Assembly: GCA_964610025.1 (NCBI GenBank)
Contig: CAZSTX010000008.1
Location: forward strand, 1 to 51,040
Source of the DNA: UBA5266 sp964610025
Lineage (GTDB): Bacteria; Bacteroidota; Bacteroidia; Bacteroidales; WCHB1-69
DNA: 51,040 bases
Direction of reading: 5' to 3'
Shown here: positions 1 through 9,918 of the stretch, piece by piece
Numbering within the stretch: the first letter of the stretch is position 1
Layout: the number at the start of each line of letters is the position of its first letter
Translations under genes and position numbers: made by a program
The notes under the pieces: model-generated
Databases searched by the model: none
Seen by the model: the letters and a program-made list of their open reading frames with translations, nothing else
What the model was told of the DNA's origin: nothing

Positions 1-178
1 AAAATCAAAGGATTTACAAATTTAAAAAAAACAAAATTTTATTAGTCCAACTTTTTCCTGACTTCGTCATTGCGTACCCCAAAATTCTTCTTCAAATAGT
101 GGTTCAATAATTTTATGTCTTTTCATGAGCATTGTTTTTGAGATTATTTTTTTTAAGAAGCAATTGTTAATTATAAAT

Positions 179-3100
179 CTATTCTTCTTCTTTTGACCAA
201 CTATATGTTTTTAAAAATCTGTTTTTCAGCTGTATCGATGCAAGTTTATAAATAAATGCAGGTAATTTTTTCGTTGATTCTAATTGACGCTTTTTGGGAG
301 GTGTATTTTTTAATATTTCGTTAAATTTTTCGATAGAAGAACAAACTTGCATGGAGTTAGAAACACCTGTATAATTAAAATAAAACCAATCGTTCTCTAT
401 TTCAAAATACATTTGAATATTTGTTTTATTATTTCGCTTTTGTATTTCAATTAATCCCGGCACATATTTATTAATTTCTCTTTTACCACAAACAGCAAGT
501 CCTATATTATTTTTACTACTGAAAGATTTTGTGTTTTGGTTCCATTCAAATTCAATATCAGCAAATAAGAAGGGCATTTGTAGTTTTTTTGGTAATCTTT
601 TAAAGCGATAGTATTGCGCCAATTCGTGGTATGATTTCTGAAATTCAGCAGGTCCTAATAGTTTCATAAGTGCATGTTGATAATTCGTATTTTCTACAAT
701 ATCAATTCCTTCTAATTGATAAGCCCCGTCAATGGTTTCGGCTATAATACGCATGCAATCATCGTTGAAAAAGAAATCCATAGCTGCAGCTATACGAATA
801 ACTGCCGAATCATTCAGCATATAATGAGTAATAGTGCCTATGGGAGTAAATGTTACTCTTCCTAAATTAGTTCCTAAATCTAAATCTCCACTTCCTTTCC
901 CTATACAATTATTTTTATCTAATAAAATAACGTTGCCTTCTGATTCTAAATTTTCTAATTTATCAGGTTCTGCTACAATGAAAGATGCTAATTCTTTATT
1001 GAAAGTCAAATACCCTTTTACGCTGATATACTCTGGATTAGCTACTGCATTTTTTGCTCGAGCAAAAGCCGTATATATACTACCACTTCTATCAGAGGCT
1101 ATAGCTGCTACAATTTTCTTGTTATTTATATCTTTTATTTCTTCATTAATAGGAATTAATATAGAGTCGGGATCTATTTGCCCATTAAATCGAATGGCAA
1201 CAAAAAAACTATCACACGCATGCAATAATTTTACACCTCCGCTAAACGTAAGAAATCTATCTTCAGCTGCTAACAATGCTTCGCCATTAAAAGAAAAATG
1301 TGGACTTAAGGTAAAAATGCTCGTATCATTTTCAATAATTTTAGCTCTTCCACGAGTTAACTTTTCACGATTTACCCATAAAGAATCGAAAAAGAGGACT
1401 TGTAATTCTTTATTTTCGTCTATATAATTATAATATCCATTTCCATTATACATATTTCGGGAATGTATTTGTGCCGTAACATCAAACATTTTATAATATT
1501 CACTCTCGGTATTAGCTAATATTTTTGCTTGTTTTAATGTGCCTATTTCTGCACGTTTGTATATTTTTACAATTCCTTCTTTCGGAAAAATTGCAGCATC
1601 GGCAACATCGATAAATCGGACACCCTCGGCTAAAATTTCATGTTTTTTTAAATTATATGTTGCTTTTTTAGTAGTAAAACGCAACGAATCTTGGGCTGGA
1701 TGATTTGACACTAATTCATTATTATAAGATTTCATTTGATATAATTCTTCTATATCAGTAGCATTCAAATCGACTTCTGCATATGGGTCGTCATACTTAA
1801 ACGACAATTTATCTTGGTCTACCAGCCAATCAAATTCTAATGCACGTGTGTAAAACATATTAATTGGGAATGTAATGGAAGAGGCTTCGCCATTTGAGAT
1901 AAAATTGCCAAATCGTTTTTCAAAATCTATATGAGCTTTATGGTCGAAAGCACTAATATGATAGTCGTTCATGAGCGTATCTTTTAATCTAAAATTCAAA
2001 TGTTCAGATTTTAATTCATGATGCAAGAAGGTATAGTCTCCACTTGCTAATTCAGCTATATTATATTTCATATTGCCCGCTCCTGTTACCCCAGAAGTTG
2101 AAACAAGTAAACGTCCATCAAGGAAGGCTTCGTTGTATATAGTAAAAGGAGTTTTACCACTTCTCACATTCATTGCATCTTTATAAGGTTCCCAATGAAC
2201 ATATATATTTTTAGCTCTTACAGGGGGAAATTCTGTGCCAATATTTTGTTCTTCCACTTGATAATTTTCAAAATAACCATTCATAGAATCAAGAAAAAAC
2301 ACTAAATTTTTCCCTTCTCCATGCGATTGAGAATAATCTAATATTCCACTTCCTCTTAATCCTTGATTGCTTAAATCAATTTTATTTGTAAATATTCCTT
2401 TCCCATAATAAGTTGACACTCCAGACGATTCAGTATAATAAATAAATCCCAAAGAGAAATCGGGTCTTACTTTTAAAGGTTTATGAATATCTGGAAAAAT
2501 ACCATCAGAATACAAATAGCCATTAAACAATAATGAATCTGTATTGTAATTGTCCATGTGTGTAATCGTAAATAAATCAACATAATAATAAAAACGATTT
2601 CTATCATACACTCTATTATATACAAAACTATGATCGTAATAAACTCTTCCGGGAGATTTGCTCTCAAAATATGGATAACGCGGAAAATTTAACCTGCTAG
2701 ATTTGTTATTTTGTTGATCAATATATAAAGTTCCAGATATATCTTCAATATAACTCTGTACACGCTGTAAAGGGTATTCGCCCATATAGTTTGGCATTAA
2801 ACTTTTATCTTCTACATATAGCACAATAGAATCAATAACAGCAAAATCCATTTTAAAATTATCATAAGTAAATTTGCAATTGCTTGCCCAAAAATCGAAT
2901 AACCCTGCTTCTACTTTTCCATGAAACATAAAATCTCGATTTTTTTGCATAATTATTTTTTTATCACTTGGAAAAATATTTACTATCTGTGTATCACTCA
3001 CTACTATTAAATCTACTCCGTTAATAGTAAGATCGTAATTTAACAAACTTAAACTTGCATTACTCATCTGAGCTGGTACCGTTGAAGTAAATCGTAATAT

Positions 3101-4678
3101 ATCGTAATCTTTTTTTCCTATCTCATTCATTAAATAATTTCCTAATTTATCGTGGTAAAAAATTTCATCGGTTAACATATTATAATCTACAAATCCATAT
3201 TCTACTAATTGAAAAAGGAAACTTCTCACATCACTTTCAGAATATTTAAAAAAACTTGCAATATCTGCAAGGCTTGCTTTTCTTATCCTATTCAAACGGA
3301 AAAATTCATAGAGAGTGTGCATAGGATTTGTTCTATTAAAAGCACGTATTTTATCTATTCTATATTGTTCAAAAAAATCAATTGATTCAAAAACTGCACT
3401 ATTACTTCCTGTTACTGGTAAAAATTTAAATTCTATCGATTCTTCGTTCAAGTTCCAATAAAGTGCTTCTGAGTATATTTCGACTTGATGATAGGTGTTG
3501 TAAAAAGGCATTCGTTCAGAACCATCTTCACCACGAATTAACCACATTTCTTTTTTAGGAGCATTATAGCGTAGATGTATCGCTGAATGGTAAATAGAAT
3601 CTACTCCAATATACACTGTTGTATTGCACAAAGCTGATTCAATGGAGTTTTCTTTTAATAAAAATGAAGTAGATTTTGTTCTAACTACTATTTTATCTTC
3701 TCGTTTAAAATGTATTTGAGCTAAAAATTCTACACTACCTTGTCCTATAAAAGTATTTCCTTTTACATAAATCCCACCAAAATAATCAACATTTTCATAT
3801 AAGTCTTTTATTGTAATGAATTTATTATAAGATGTAAATCGTGGATAAGTTGCATTTTCGGGTGTTACAGTTGTCGTAATTGCTTTTTCTTCTAACTTTC
3901 CGAGTAAAGGAGCGTCAAAATATTTTTTATTGTAATACACTGTATTTTCGGCAACAATAGAAGGACTTTTTAAAGTTATATTATAAATAGGTATTTCGGC
4001 ATAGGTTTCTTCAGGGTCTAAACCCGCTCGACTCCAGTCGACAGTAGCATTTTCTCCATAAAACATTAAAGTACTCGGATAATACACTCCTTTTGTGTTT
4101 CTTATTAATAAACTATCGTTGTCGTTAGTCGCCAATAAATCTAAAGATGGGAATATAATTTTGGGTAATGTATCAAAATCAAAATAATAAGTATTGCAAT
4201 TTTCAGCTATCCATCGGGTGCTTGTAAATGTATTTAAAATATTTTTTTCAAAAAAATTAGTATATAATTTTAATAAATCTACGTATTTACTTACCTCTTT
4301 TTCGATATGATAATTTAAATTTTTTATAAACTGTTGAAAATTTTTATCCGAAGGATAGGTTTCAACAAATACATAATAAGTATTGATAAATGTAGCAAAA
4401 TGCGGAAATGGTTTCAGCTTTTTTTTCAGCATTTGATTAGCTATTTCAATAAAAGCCTTTTGTTCTTCAGTAGATAAATTACTCCAAAATATTGGAAAAA
4501 ACACTTTCATGCTATCAATGCCACTTTTATAAGACTTATTAGCACCTTCAAAAAAAGATAACATCTCTGGAATGGTATATTCTGCTTGTGAAGAAAAGCT
4601 ATTAAACGTTTGGCTTTTTAGCTCATGCATAAAATAAAAAGAAAAAAGTATGCAAAAAATAAGGTTAATTTTTTTCAT
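179..4678 (-). CDS. very large secreted protein of unknown function
   Basis: The protein has 1,499 residues when started at the ATG at 4676-4678. A TTG two codons upstream is the only other candidate. A signal peptide covers about residues 1-22 (Lys-Lys, hydrophobic stretch, then SQTFN), so it is exported. No later membrane segment is visible. The first 150 residues look helical. A short helical stretch near 440-520 resembles a winged-helix fold. Most of the rest is rich in beta-strand, with recurring segments such as YNLKKHEILAEGV that recall the strands of LptA/OstA-type proteins. That resemblance is an impression, not a domain assignment. It lies 64 bases downstream of purL on the same strand and has no obvious -7 element of its own, so readthrough from purL is possible. 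I do not recognise a function. Large Bacteroidales-specific exported proteins of this kind usually act at the envelope. Confidence 0.85.
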   Translation of the reverse strand: MKKINLIFCILFSFYFMHELKSQTFNSFSSQAEYTIPEMLSFFEGANKSYKSGIDSMKVFFPIFWSNLSTEEQKAFIEIANQMLKKKLKPFPHFATFINTYYVFVETYPSDKNFQQFIKNLNYHIEKEVSKYVDLLKLYTNFFEKNILNTFTSTRWIAENCNTYYFDFDTLPKIIFPSLDLLATNDNDSLLIRNTKGVYYPSTLMFYGENATVDWSRAGLDPEETYAEIPIYNITLKSPSIVAENTVYYNKKYFDAPLLGKLEEKAITTTVTPENATYPRFTSYNKFITIKDLYENVDYFGGIYVKGNTFIGQGSVEFLAQIHFKREDKIVVRTKSTSFLLKENSIESALCNTTVYIGVDSIYHSAIHLRYNAPKKEMWLIRGEDGSERMPFYNTYHQVEIYSEALYWNLNEESIEFKFLPVTGSNSAVFESIDFFEQYRIDKIRAFNRTNPMHTLYEFFRLNRIRKASLADIASFFKYSESDVRSFLFQLVEYGFVDYNMLTDEIFYHDKLGNYLMNEIGKKDYDILRFTSTVPAQMSNASLSLLNYDLTINGVDLIVVSDTQIVNIFPSDKKIIMQKNRDFMFHGKVEAGLFDFWASNCKFTYDNFKMDFAVIDSIVLYVEDKSLMPNYMGEYPLQRVQSYIEDISGTLYIDQQNNKSSRLNFPRYPYFESKSPGRVYYDHSFVYNRVYDRNRFYYYVDLFTITHMDNYNTDSLLFNGYLYSDGIFPDIHKPLKVRPDFSLGFIYYTESSGVSTYYGKGIFTNKIDLSNQGLRGSGILDYSQSHGEGKNLVFFLDSMNGYFENYQVEEQNIGTEFPPVRAKNIYVHWEPYKDAMNVRSGKTPFTIYNEAFLDGRLLVSTSGVTGAGNMKYNIAELASGDYTFLHHELKSEHLNFRLKDTLMNDYHISAFDHKAHIDFEKRFGNFISNGEASSITFPINMFYTRALEFDWLVDQDKLSFKYDDPYAEVDLNATDIEELYQMKSYNNELVSNHPAQDSLRFTTKKATYNLKKHEILAEGVRFIDVADAAIFPKEGIVKIYKRAEIGTLKQAKILANTESEYYKMFDVTAQIHSRNMYNGNGYYNYIDENKELQVLFFDSLWVNREKLTRGRAKIIENDTSIFTLSPHFSFNGEALLAAEDRFLTFSGGVKLLHACDSFFVAIRFNGQIDPDSILIPINEEIKDINNKKIVAAIASDRSGSIYTAFARAKNAVANPEYISVKGYLTFNKELASFIVAEPDKLENLESEGNVILLDKNNCIGKGSGDLDLGTNLGRVTFTPIGTITHYMLNDSAVIRIAAAMDFFFNDDCMRIIAETIDGAYQLEGIDIVENTNYQHALMKLLGPAEFQKSYHELAQYYRFKRLPKKLQMPFLFADIEFEWNQNTKSFSSKNNIGLAVCGKREINKYVPGLIEIQKRNNKTNIQMYFEIENDWFYFNYTGVSNSMQVCSSIEKFNEILKNTPPKKRQLESTKKLPAFIYKLASIQLKNRFLKTYSWSKEEE

Positions 4679-4742
4679 TATCAATAGACATATTTTAAGT
4701 AATAATTAATAACATATAAATAAATTTATTTAAAATATAACG

Positions 4743-7700
4743 TTACATTTTATTTTTTTCTATCCATTTCCTTGCATTAATAAAGGCTTCTATCCATGGG
4801 GAGACTTCGTCTGATTTTCTATTTCCTTGATAATATGCCCATTGCCACGGAAAAATAGCTCTCTCAAGATGTGGCATCATTGCTAAATGCCTTCCATCAC
4901 TACTACAAATAGCAGCAGTTTGATAATTAGAACCATTAGGATTAGCTGGATAATCAGCATAACTGTATTTCATAGGAATATCATAGTTGTTTTCTTCATA
5001 AGGTAAATGAAATTTTCCTTCTCCATGCGCTATCCATATTCCTAAACGACTGCCTTCCATTGCAGAGAGCATCACCGAATTAGTAGGTAAAATATCTACG
5101 TTTACAAAAGCCGATTCAAATTTTTTAGATTCATTATGCATCATTTTAGGCTGTTGTTTATGATGAGAATAAAGCAATCCTAAGGCTAACATTAATTGGC
5201 AGCCATTACAAACACCCAGCGATAAGGTGTCGTTTCGTCCATAAAAATCTTTTATTACTCGGTTTGCTTTTTCATTAAAAGTTAAAGCTCCAGCCCATCC
5301 TTTTGCAGAACCTAATACGTCAGAATTGGCAAATCCTCCTGGAAAAATTAACATATTAATATCTCTTAAATCTTCCCTTCCTTCTATTAAATCGCTAACA
5401 TGCACATCTTTTACATTAAATCCTGCTAAGTATAATCCGTAAGCCATCTCACGGTCTCCGTTGGTGCCTTGCTCTCGAACAATAGCAGCATTTATTTTTC
5501 GCTCTATTGTTTTTATTTTTCCATTAAAAGAAGGAAGAAAATTAAAAAACAATGATTGATTTTGATAATTCTTGTAACGTTCTGTTGCTTTTTGTTCTCC
5601 ACTTTGCTTAATATCAAACAAATAAGATGTTTCAAACCAAATATTTCTAAAATAAGATAAATCAAAAATATGATTTGAATTATTATGTTTCAATTGTAAT
5701 TTTTGACAATTGTCAGCTACTTTCACTACTTGTCCTATTATATGATAGTTAATTCCTTCTTTTTCTAAAAAATTAGGGATTAAATCATTAGTAGAAACTT
5801 GAATAACAATGGCTGGATTTTCAGCAAAAAGAATTTTAACAATCTCTTTTTCTTTAAAGTTAGTTAAATCTATGTTTAAAGAAATTCTTTTATCAGCAAA
5901 ACTCATTTCCATTAAAGTAGTTATCAATCCGCCTGTCGACACATCGTGTCCTGCTAATATTTTTTCATCTTTAATCAATGTTTGAATAATATTAAAGACT
6001 TTTTTAAAATATACTGCATCTTTTATTGTTGGTGCTTCTTTTCCTACACAATTAAACACTTGCGACAAAGCACTTCCTCCCAGCTGCATATTATCAGACG
6101 ACATATCTATATAAATAATTTCTGTGTCTTCTTTATATTTAAACACTGGATCAACTATCTTTTTTATATCTTCAACTTCTCCTACTGCTGTTATTATAAC
6201 CGTACCAGGAGAATAAACTACCTCGCCATTGGGATATTTCTGTGTCATCGACAAGGAATCTTTTCCAGTAGGAATATTAATCCCTAAACTACAAGCAAAA
6301 TTGCTCGCTGCTTCTACTGCTGTATATAAACGCGCATCTTCTCCTTTATTTTTACAAGGCCACATCCAATTGGCACTTAAAGAAATACTTTGTAATTTGT
6401 CAGTAAAAGGTGCCCATATACTATTTGTTAATGCTTCTGCTATTGCCAATATTGAACCATAAGCAGGATTGATAAGAGCTGCTATAGGAGCATGACCTGT
6501 TGCTACTGCAATGCCAGATTTTCCTGCATAATCAATAGCAACTGCTCCTAAATCGCTTAAAGGTAATTGCAATGGACCACAGCATTGTTGACGTGCAATT
6601 TTTCCTGTTACTGATCGGTCTACTTTATTGGTTAACCAATCTTTACATGCAACTGAATCTAACCTTAAAACTTTTCGAATAAGTTGTTCAAGAGGTTCAT
6701 TTATTTCTTGTAATTCTGAAAATTTAGTATGTAATGTTTCATCAACAATAATAGTTTTAGGAGGATTGCCAAACATGTCTTCAATAAGCAAATCGATAGG
6801 GTTAACATCTTGTAAGGAAAAAATCAAGCGTTGATTTCCTGTAACTTTTCCTACCACATGCATAGGGGCACGTTCGCGATTAGCTATTTTTTCTAATAAG
6901 TTTATATCCTTTTCTTTTAGCAATAACCCCATACGCTCTTGGGATTCATTTCCAATAATTTCTTTTGCTGATAAAGTAGGGTCGCCTAACGGAAGTTTTT
7001 CTATTTCTATTTTTCCTCCTACATCTTCTAATAATTCTGACAAACAATTTAAATGCCCTCCTGCTCCGTGATCATGCAAAGAAACAATAGCGTTTTTTTC
7101 TGACTCTACCATTGTGCGTATTGCATTAAACACTCTTTTTTGCATTTCAGGATTAGAACGTTGTATTGCATTCAGTTCAATATTAGAAGCAAATTCTCCT
7201 GTAGCAACTGAAGAAACTGCACTTCCGCCCATTCCAATACGATAATTATCTCCACCTAATACAATTACTTTATCTCCTTTTTCTGGTTTATTTTTAAAAG
7301 TATAGTTTTTATTAGTGTAGCCTATTCCACCTGCTAACATTATTACTTTATCGTAGCCATATTTCTGATTATTCTCTTGATGTTCAAATGTAAGTAAAGA
7401 GCCATTTATTAAAGGTTGTCCGAATTTATTTCCAAAATCGCTCGCTCCATTAGACGCTTTTATTAATATTTGTTCAGGAGATTGATACAACCATTTACGT
7501 GGAGCAATAGTATTTTCCCATTTCTTTTTATCGTCTAATCGAGAATAAGATGTCATATACACTGCTGTTCCTGCCATTGGAATACTTCCAATTCCTCCTG
7601 CCATTCTATCACGAATTTCACCACCAGAACCTGTGGCGGCTCCATTAAAAGGCTCTACAGTTGTTGGGAAATTATGCGTTTCTGCTTTAAGAGAAATCAC

Positions 7701-8444
7701 TGTTTTTATTTCTTTTTCTTCGAAATAATCAGGATTTAATGGTGATTTTGGTGCAAACTGCCGACAGATAGGACCGTCTACAAATGCCACATTATCTTTA
7801 TAAGCTGATACTATTTTATTGGGATTTTCTTGCGAAGTTTTTTTAATAAGTCCAAATAAAGATACCGATTTCTTAATTCCATCTATAATATACGTTCCAT
7901 TAAAAATTTTATGTCGGCAATGCTCTGAATTTACTTGAGAAAAACCAAACACTTCTGAGTCTGTAAGTTTTCTTCCCAACTTTACTTCTAATTCTTCTAA
8001 ATAACTGATTTCATCTTCACTCAACGCCAAGCCTTCTTCATCTGTATATATTCTTATATTATCAATATATCTAACAAGTGCTGGTTGCAAATTTATTTCA
8101 AATATAGTCTGATTTGGATTTACATAAATTTGCTGTAACATAGGATCGTATATGGTTTTAGCATAGCTTAAAGCATCTATATTATTAGAAGAATTAATTT
8201 CTATTAATTCTTCTATTCTCTGTATACCAATAATTCCCATATTTTGTGTGATTTCTACTGCATTGGTGCTCCATGGAGTGATTATTTCGCTACGAGGACC
8301 TATAAATATGCCTTTTAATTCACTCTCTAACATCAATTTAGCTTCTGAAAACAGCCATATTAATTTTAAATTTTCTTCTTCAGAAAATAAATGATTTGTT
8401 TGAACTGCAAATACTGATTTATTTTTTTGATAATATACAATCAT
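4743..8444 (-). CDS. purL: phosphoribosylformylglycinamidine synthase, single-chain form
   Basis: This cytoplasmic enzyme makes FGAM from FGAR, ATP and glutamine in the fourth step of purine synthesis. At 1,233 residues it matches the long single-chain form that fuses the PurS-like, synthetase and glutaminase parts. The synthetase part carries the expected SEHCRHK and AETHNFPT motifs. The C-terminal class I glutaminase has its nucleophile in GVCNGCQLM (Cys about 1079) and the His/Glu pair in PHLE (about 1192 and 1194), so it should use glutamine. No other pur gene lies nearby. A TACTTTTG element at 8483-8490 on the minus strand is the likely promoter. The ATG at 8442-8444 is the natural start. 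Confidence 0.97.
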   Translation of the reverse strand: MIVYYQKNKSVFAVQTNHLFSEEENLKLIWLFSEAKLMLESELKGIFIGPRSEIITPWSTNAVEITQNMGIIGIQRIEELIEINSSNNIDALSYAKTIYDPMLQQIYVNPNQTIFEINLQPALVRYIDNIRIYTDEEGLALSEDEISYLEELEVKLGRKLTDSEVFGFSQVNSEHCRHKIFNGTYIIDGIKKSVSLFGLIKKTSQENPNKIVSAYKDNVAFVDGPICRQFAPKSPLNPDYFEEKEIKTVISLKAETHNFPTTVEPFNGAATGSGGEIRDRMAGGIGSIPMAGTAVYMTSYSRLDDKKKWENTIAPRKWLYQSPEQILIKASNGASDFGNKFGQPLINGSLLTFEHQENNQKYGYDKVIMLAGGIGYTNKNYTFKNKPEKGDKVIVLGGDNYRIGMGGSAVSSVATGEFASNIELNAIQRSNPEMQKRVFNAIRTMVESEKNAIVSLHDHGAGGHLNCLSELLEDVGGKIEIEKLPLGDPTLSAKEIIGNESQERMGLLLKEKDINLLEKIANRERAPMHVVGKVTGNQRLIFSLQDVNPIDLLIEDMFGNPPKTIIVDETLHTKFSELQEINEPLEQLIRKVLRLDSVACKDWLTNKVDRSVTGKIARQQCCGPLQLPLSDLGAVAIDYAGKSGIAVATGHAPIAALINPAYGSILAIAEALTNSIWAPFTDKLQSISLSANWMWPCKNKGEDARLYTAVEAASNFACSLGINIPTGKDSLSMTQKYPNGEVVYSPGTVIITAVGEVEDIKKIVDPVFKYKEDTEIIYIDMSSDNMQLGGSALSQVFNCVGKEAPTIKDAVYFKKVFNIIQTLIKDEKILAGHDVSTGGLITTLMEMSFADKRISLNIDLTNFKEKEIVKILFAENPAIVIQVSTNDLIPNFLEKEGINYHIIGQVVKVADNCQKLQLKHNNSNHIFDLSYFRNIWFETSYLFDIKQSGEQKATERYKNYQNQSLFFNFLPSFNGKIKTIERKINAAIVREQGTNGDREMAYGLYLAGFNVKDVHVSDLIEGREDLRDINMLIFPGGFANSDVLGSAKGWAGALTFNEKANRVIKDFYGRNDTLSLGVCNGCQLMLALGLLYSHHKQQPKMMHNESKKFESAFVNVDILPTNSVMLSAMEGSRLGIWIAHGEGKFHLPYEENNYDIPMKYSYADYPANPNGSNYQTAAICSSDGRHLAMMPHLERAIFPWQWAYYQGNRKSDEVSPWIEAFINARKWIEKNKM

Positions 8445-8482
8445 TTGATTTCAAAATTAGTATATAATATATTTTTATTTTA

Positions 8483-8490
8483 CAAAAGTA
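8483..8490 (-). promoter_or_regulatory. Bacteroidota -7 promoter element for purL
   Basis: On the minus strand this reads TACTTTTG, matching the TAnnTTTG consensus. It sits about 40 bases upstream of the purL ATG. No clear -33 TTTG was found at the proper distance. Confidence 0.55.
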
Positions 8491-8613
8491 CAAAAAAAAA
8501 ATTAAAAATTCCACATAAACATATAAAAATTTATAGTGAGGAACAACAATATCTTAACAAAAAATCAAATATTTCATATCTTTGTTTTTTTTATTTATTA
8601 AAATAATAAGCGT

Positions 8614-8670
8614 ATGAAAATATCTGGGTTAGATGTGCACAAAGATAGTGATGTTCCCAATAAATTCTGA
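8614..8670 (+). pseudogene. N-terminal remnant of an IS110-family transposase
   Basis: An 18-codon open frame begins MKISGLDVHKDSD and then ends at TGA. The pattern M-K-x-x-G-[IL]-D-V-H-K-D-S is the characteristic first strand of IS110/IS1111 transposases, which carries the first catalytic Asp. Nothing of the remaining roughly 300 residues follows, so this is a truncated fossil. A TATCTTTG element lies 30 bases upstream, which may be the original promoter of the element. The assignment rests on about 12 residues, so it is good but not certain. Confidence 0.6.
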
Positions 8671-8839
8671 ATATTAAAATAAGCCCAAAAATTTTATCTT
8701 TACAGTATAAAAAATATGAAACCTAATTATTTAACAAAATTACAGTTAGCACTTAAATACGATGAGTAAAATATCTTCCCCATAGCAAGGATAAATAAAT
8801 TTATTCATATTAATCAATTATTCGTATTACTTTTTCTTT

Positions 8840-8847
8840 TATTTTTG
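8840..8847 (+). promoter_or_regulatory. -7 promoter element for the ruvB operon
   Basis: TATTTTTG matches TAnnTTTG and lies 30 bases before the ruvB ATG. It is the probable start of transcription for ruvB-pssA and the polysaccharide export genes. No -33 TTTG is evident. Confidence 0.6.
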
Positions 8848-8877
8848 CAAAGATTAAAAATTTATGTATAAAAAATC

Positions 8878-9909
8878 ATGTTAAACCCAAATTTAAATCC
8901 TTCTACTGATAATCTTAATCTTGCGGATAAAGAGATAGAAAAAGTAATCCGTCCTTCTGATTTTCGAGAATTTTTTGGGCAAGAAAAAGTAGTAGAAAAT
9001 TTAAAAATATTTGTACATGCAGCCAAACAAAGAGGCGAATCATTAGACCATGTATTATTGCATGGGCCTCCAGGACTTGGAAAAACAACTTTATCGCATA
9101 TTATTGCTAACGAAATGAATGTAAATGTTCGTGTTACTTCAGGTCCTGTCATAGACAAGCCTGGCGATTTAGCAGGGTTACTTACTAATTTAGAAGCCAA
9201 TGATATTTTATTTATCGACGAAATCCATCGTCTTTCTCCGGTAGTAGAAGAATATCTCTACTCTGCAATGGAAGATTATAAAATTGATATCTTAATTGAA
9301 TCTGGTCCTAATGCTCGCAATGTTCAAATTGGATTAAATCAATTTACATTAGTAGGAGCTACTACCCGTTCAGGGTTATTAACAGCACCTTTACGTTCCC
9401 GTTTTGGCATCAATCTACGCCTTAATTATTACAACACTGATACTTTAGAAAAAATCATTATGCGTTCATCGTTAATTTTAAAAATAAAAATTTACGAAAA
9501 TGCAGCTCACGAAATTGCAAGACGTAGTCGAGGAACGCCACGTATAGCCAATCTTTTATTAAGAAGAATCAGAGATTTTGCTCAAATAAAAGGAAAAGGA
9601 ATAATTGATATCGAAATAGCAAAATACGGATTAGCTGCCCTAAACGTTGACATGCATGGTCTTGACGAAATGGATAATAAAATTTTATCAACTATTATTC
9701 AAAAATTCAAAGGTGGTCCTGTTGGGCTTTCTACTATTGCAACTGCAGTAGGCGAAGATGCAGGTACTATTGAAGAAGTATATGAGCCGTTTTTAATACA
9801 AGAAGGATTTTTAGTTCGAACTCCAAGAGGAAGAGAAGCTACCGATTTAGCTTATTCTCATTTAAATATTAAAAGAACAGATATTATAAATAATTCTTTA
9901 TTTGATTAA
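8878..9909 (+). CDS. ruvB: Holliday junction branch migration ATPase RuvB
   Basis: RuvB is the hexameric AAA+ motor that drives branch migration with RuvA during recombination repair. The 343-residue length is normal. Walker A is GPPGLGKTT (Gly63 to Thr71), Walker B is the IDEIH segment, sensor 1 is in GATTRSG, and the C-terminal winged-helix domain ends with the typical RTPRGREAT. It heads a tightly packed gene run: pssA follows after 9 bases. ruvB next to surface polysaccharide genes is a familiar Bacteroidota arrangement and need not imply a shared function. ruvA and ruvC are not in the window. Confidence 0.97.
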   Translation: MLNPNLNPSTDNLNLADKEIEKVIRPSDFREFFGQEKVVENLKIFVHAAKQRGESLDHVLLHGPPGLGKTTLSHIIANEMNVNVRVTSGPVIDKPGDLAGLLTNLEANDILFIDEIHRLSPVVEEYLYSAMEDYKIDILIESGPNARNVQIGLNQFTLVGATTRSGLLTAPLRSRFGINLRLNYYNTDTLEKIIMRSSLILKIKIYENAAHEIARRSRGTPRIANLLLRRIRDFAQIKGKGIIDIEIAKYGLAALNVDMHGLDEMDNKILSTIIQKFKGGPVGLSTIATAVGEDAGTIEEVYEPFLIQEGFLVRTPRGREATDLAYSHLNIKRTDIINNSLFD

Positions 9910-9918
9910 CTTTTTTTA

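Larger units (their letters stand above)
8445..8877. other. 433-base intergenic region between purL and ruvB
   Basis: This is the only gap above 300 bases. It contains the purL promoter, a second TATCTTTG element (8577-8584, plus strand), the fossil start of an IS110-type transposase (8614-8670), a 17-codon open frame at 8716-8769 that I cannot assign, and the ruvB promoter (8840-8847). I see no tRNA-like or strongly folded RNA in it. Confidence 0.6.

Noticed and set aside
67..132. A 21-codon minus-strand frame (MLMKRHKIIEPLFEEEFWGTQ-type) at the left end
   Set aside because: It is short, has no TAnnTTTG element nearby and has no known match. It could be a microprotein, but nothing supports it.
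834..1427. A 197-codon plus-strand open frame
   Set aside because: It lies wholly inside the 1,499-residue gene on the other strand, has no recognisable domain, and has no promoter or neighbours; AT-rich coding DNA often leaves such shadows.
8716..8769. A 17-codon frame downstream of the IS110 relic
   Set aside because: It could be more transposase debris, but I could not match it to the C terminus of the family.
8862..9200. A 112-codon minus-strand frame over the ruvB start
   Set aside because: It is the antisense of the ruvB Walker A region; the ruvB reading is conclusive.
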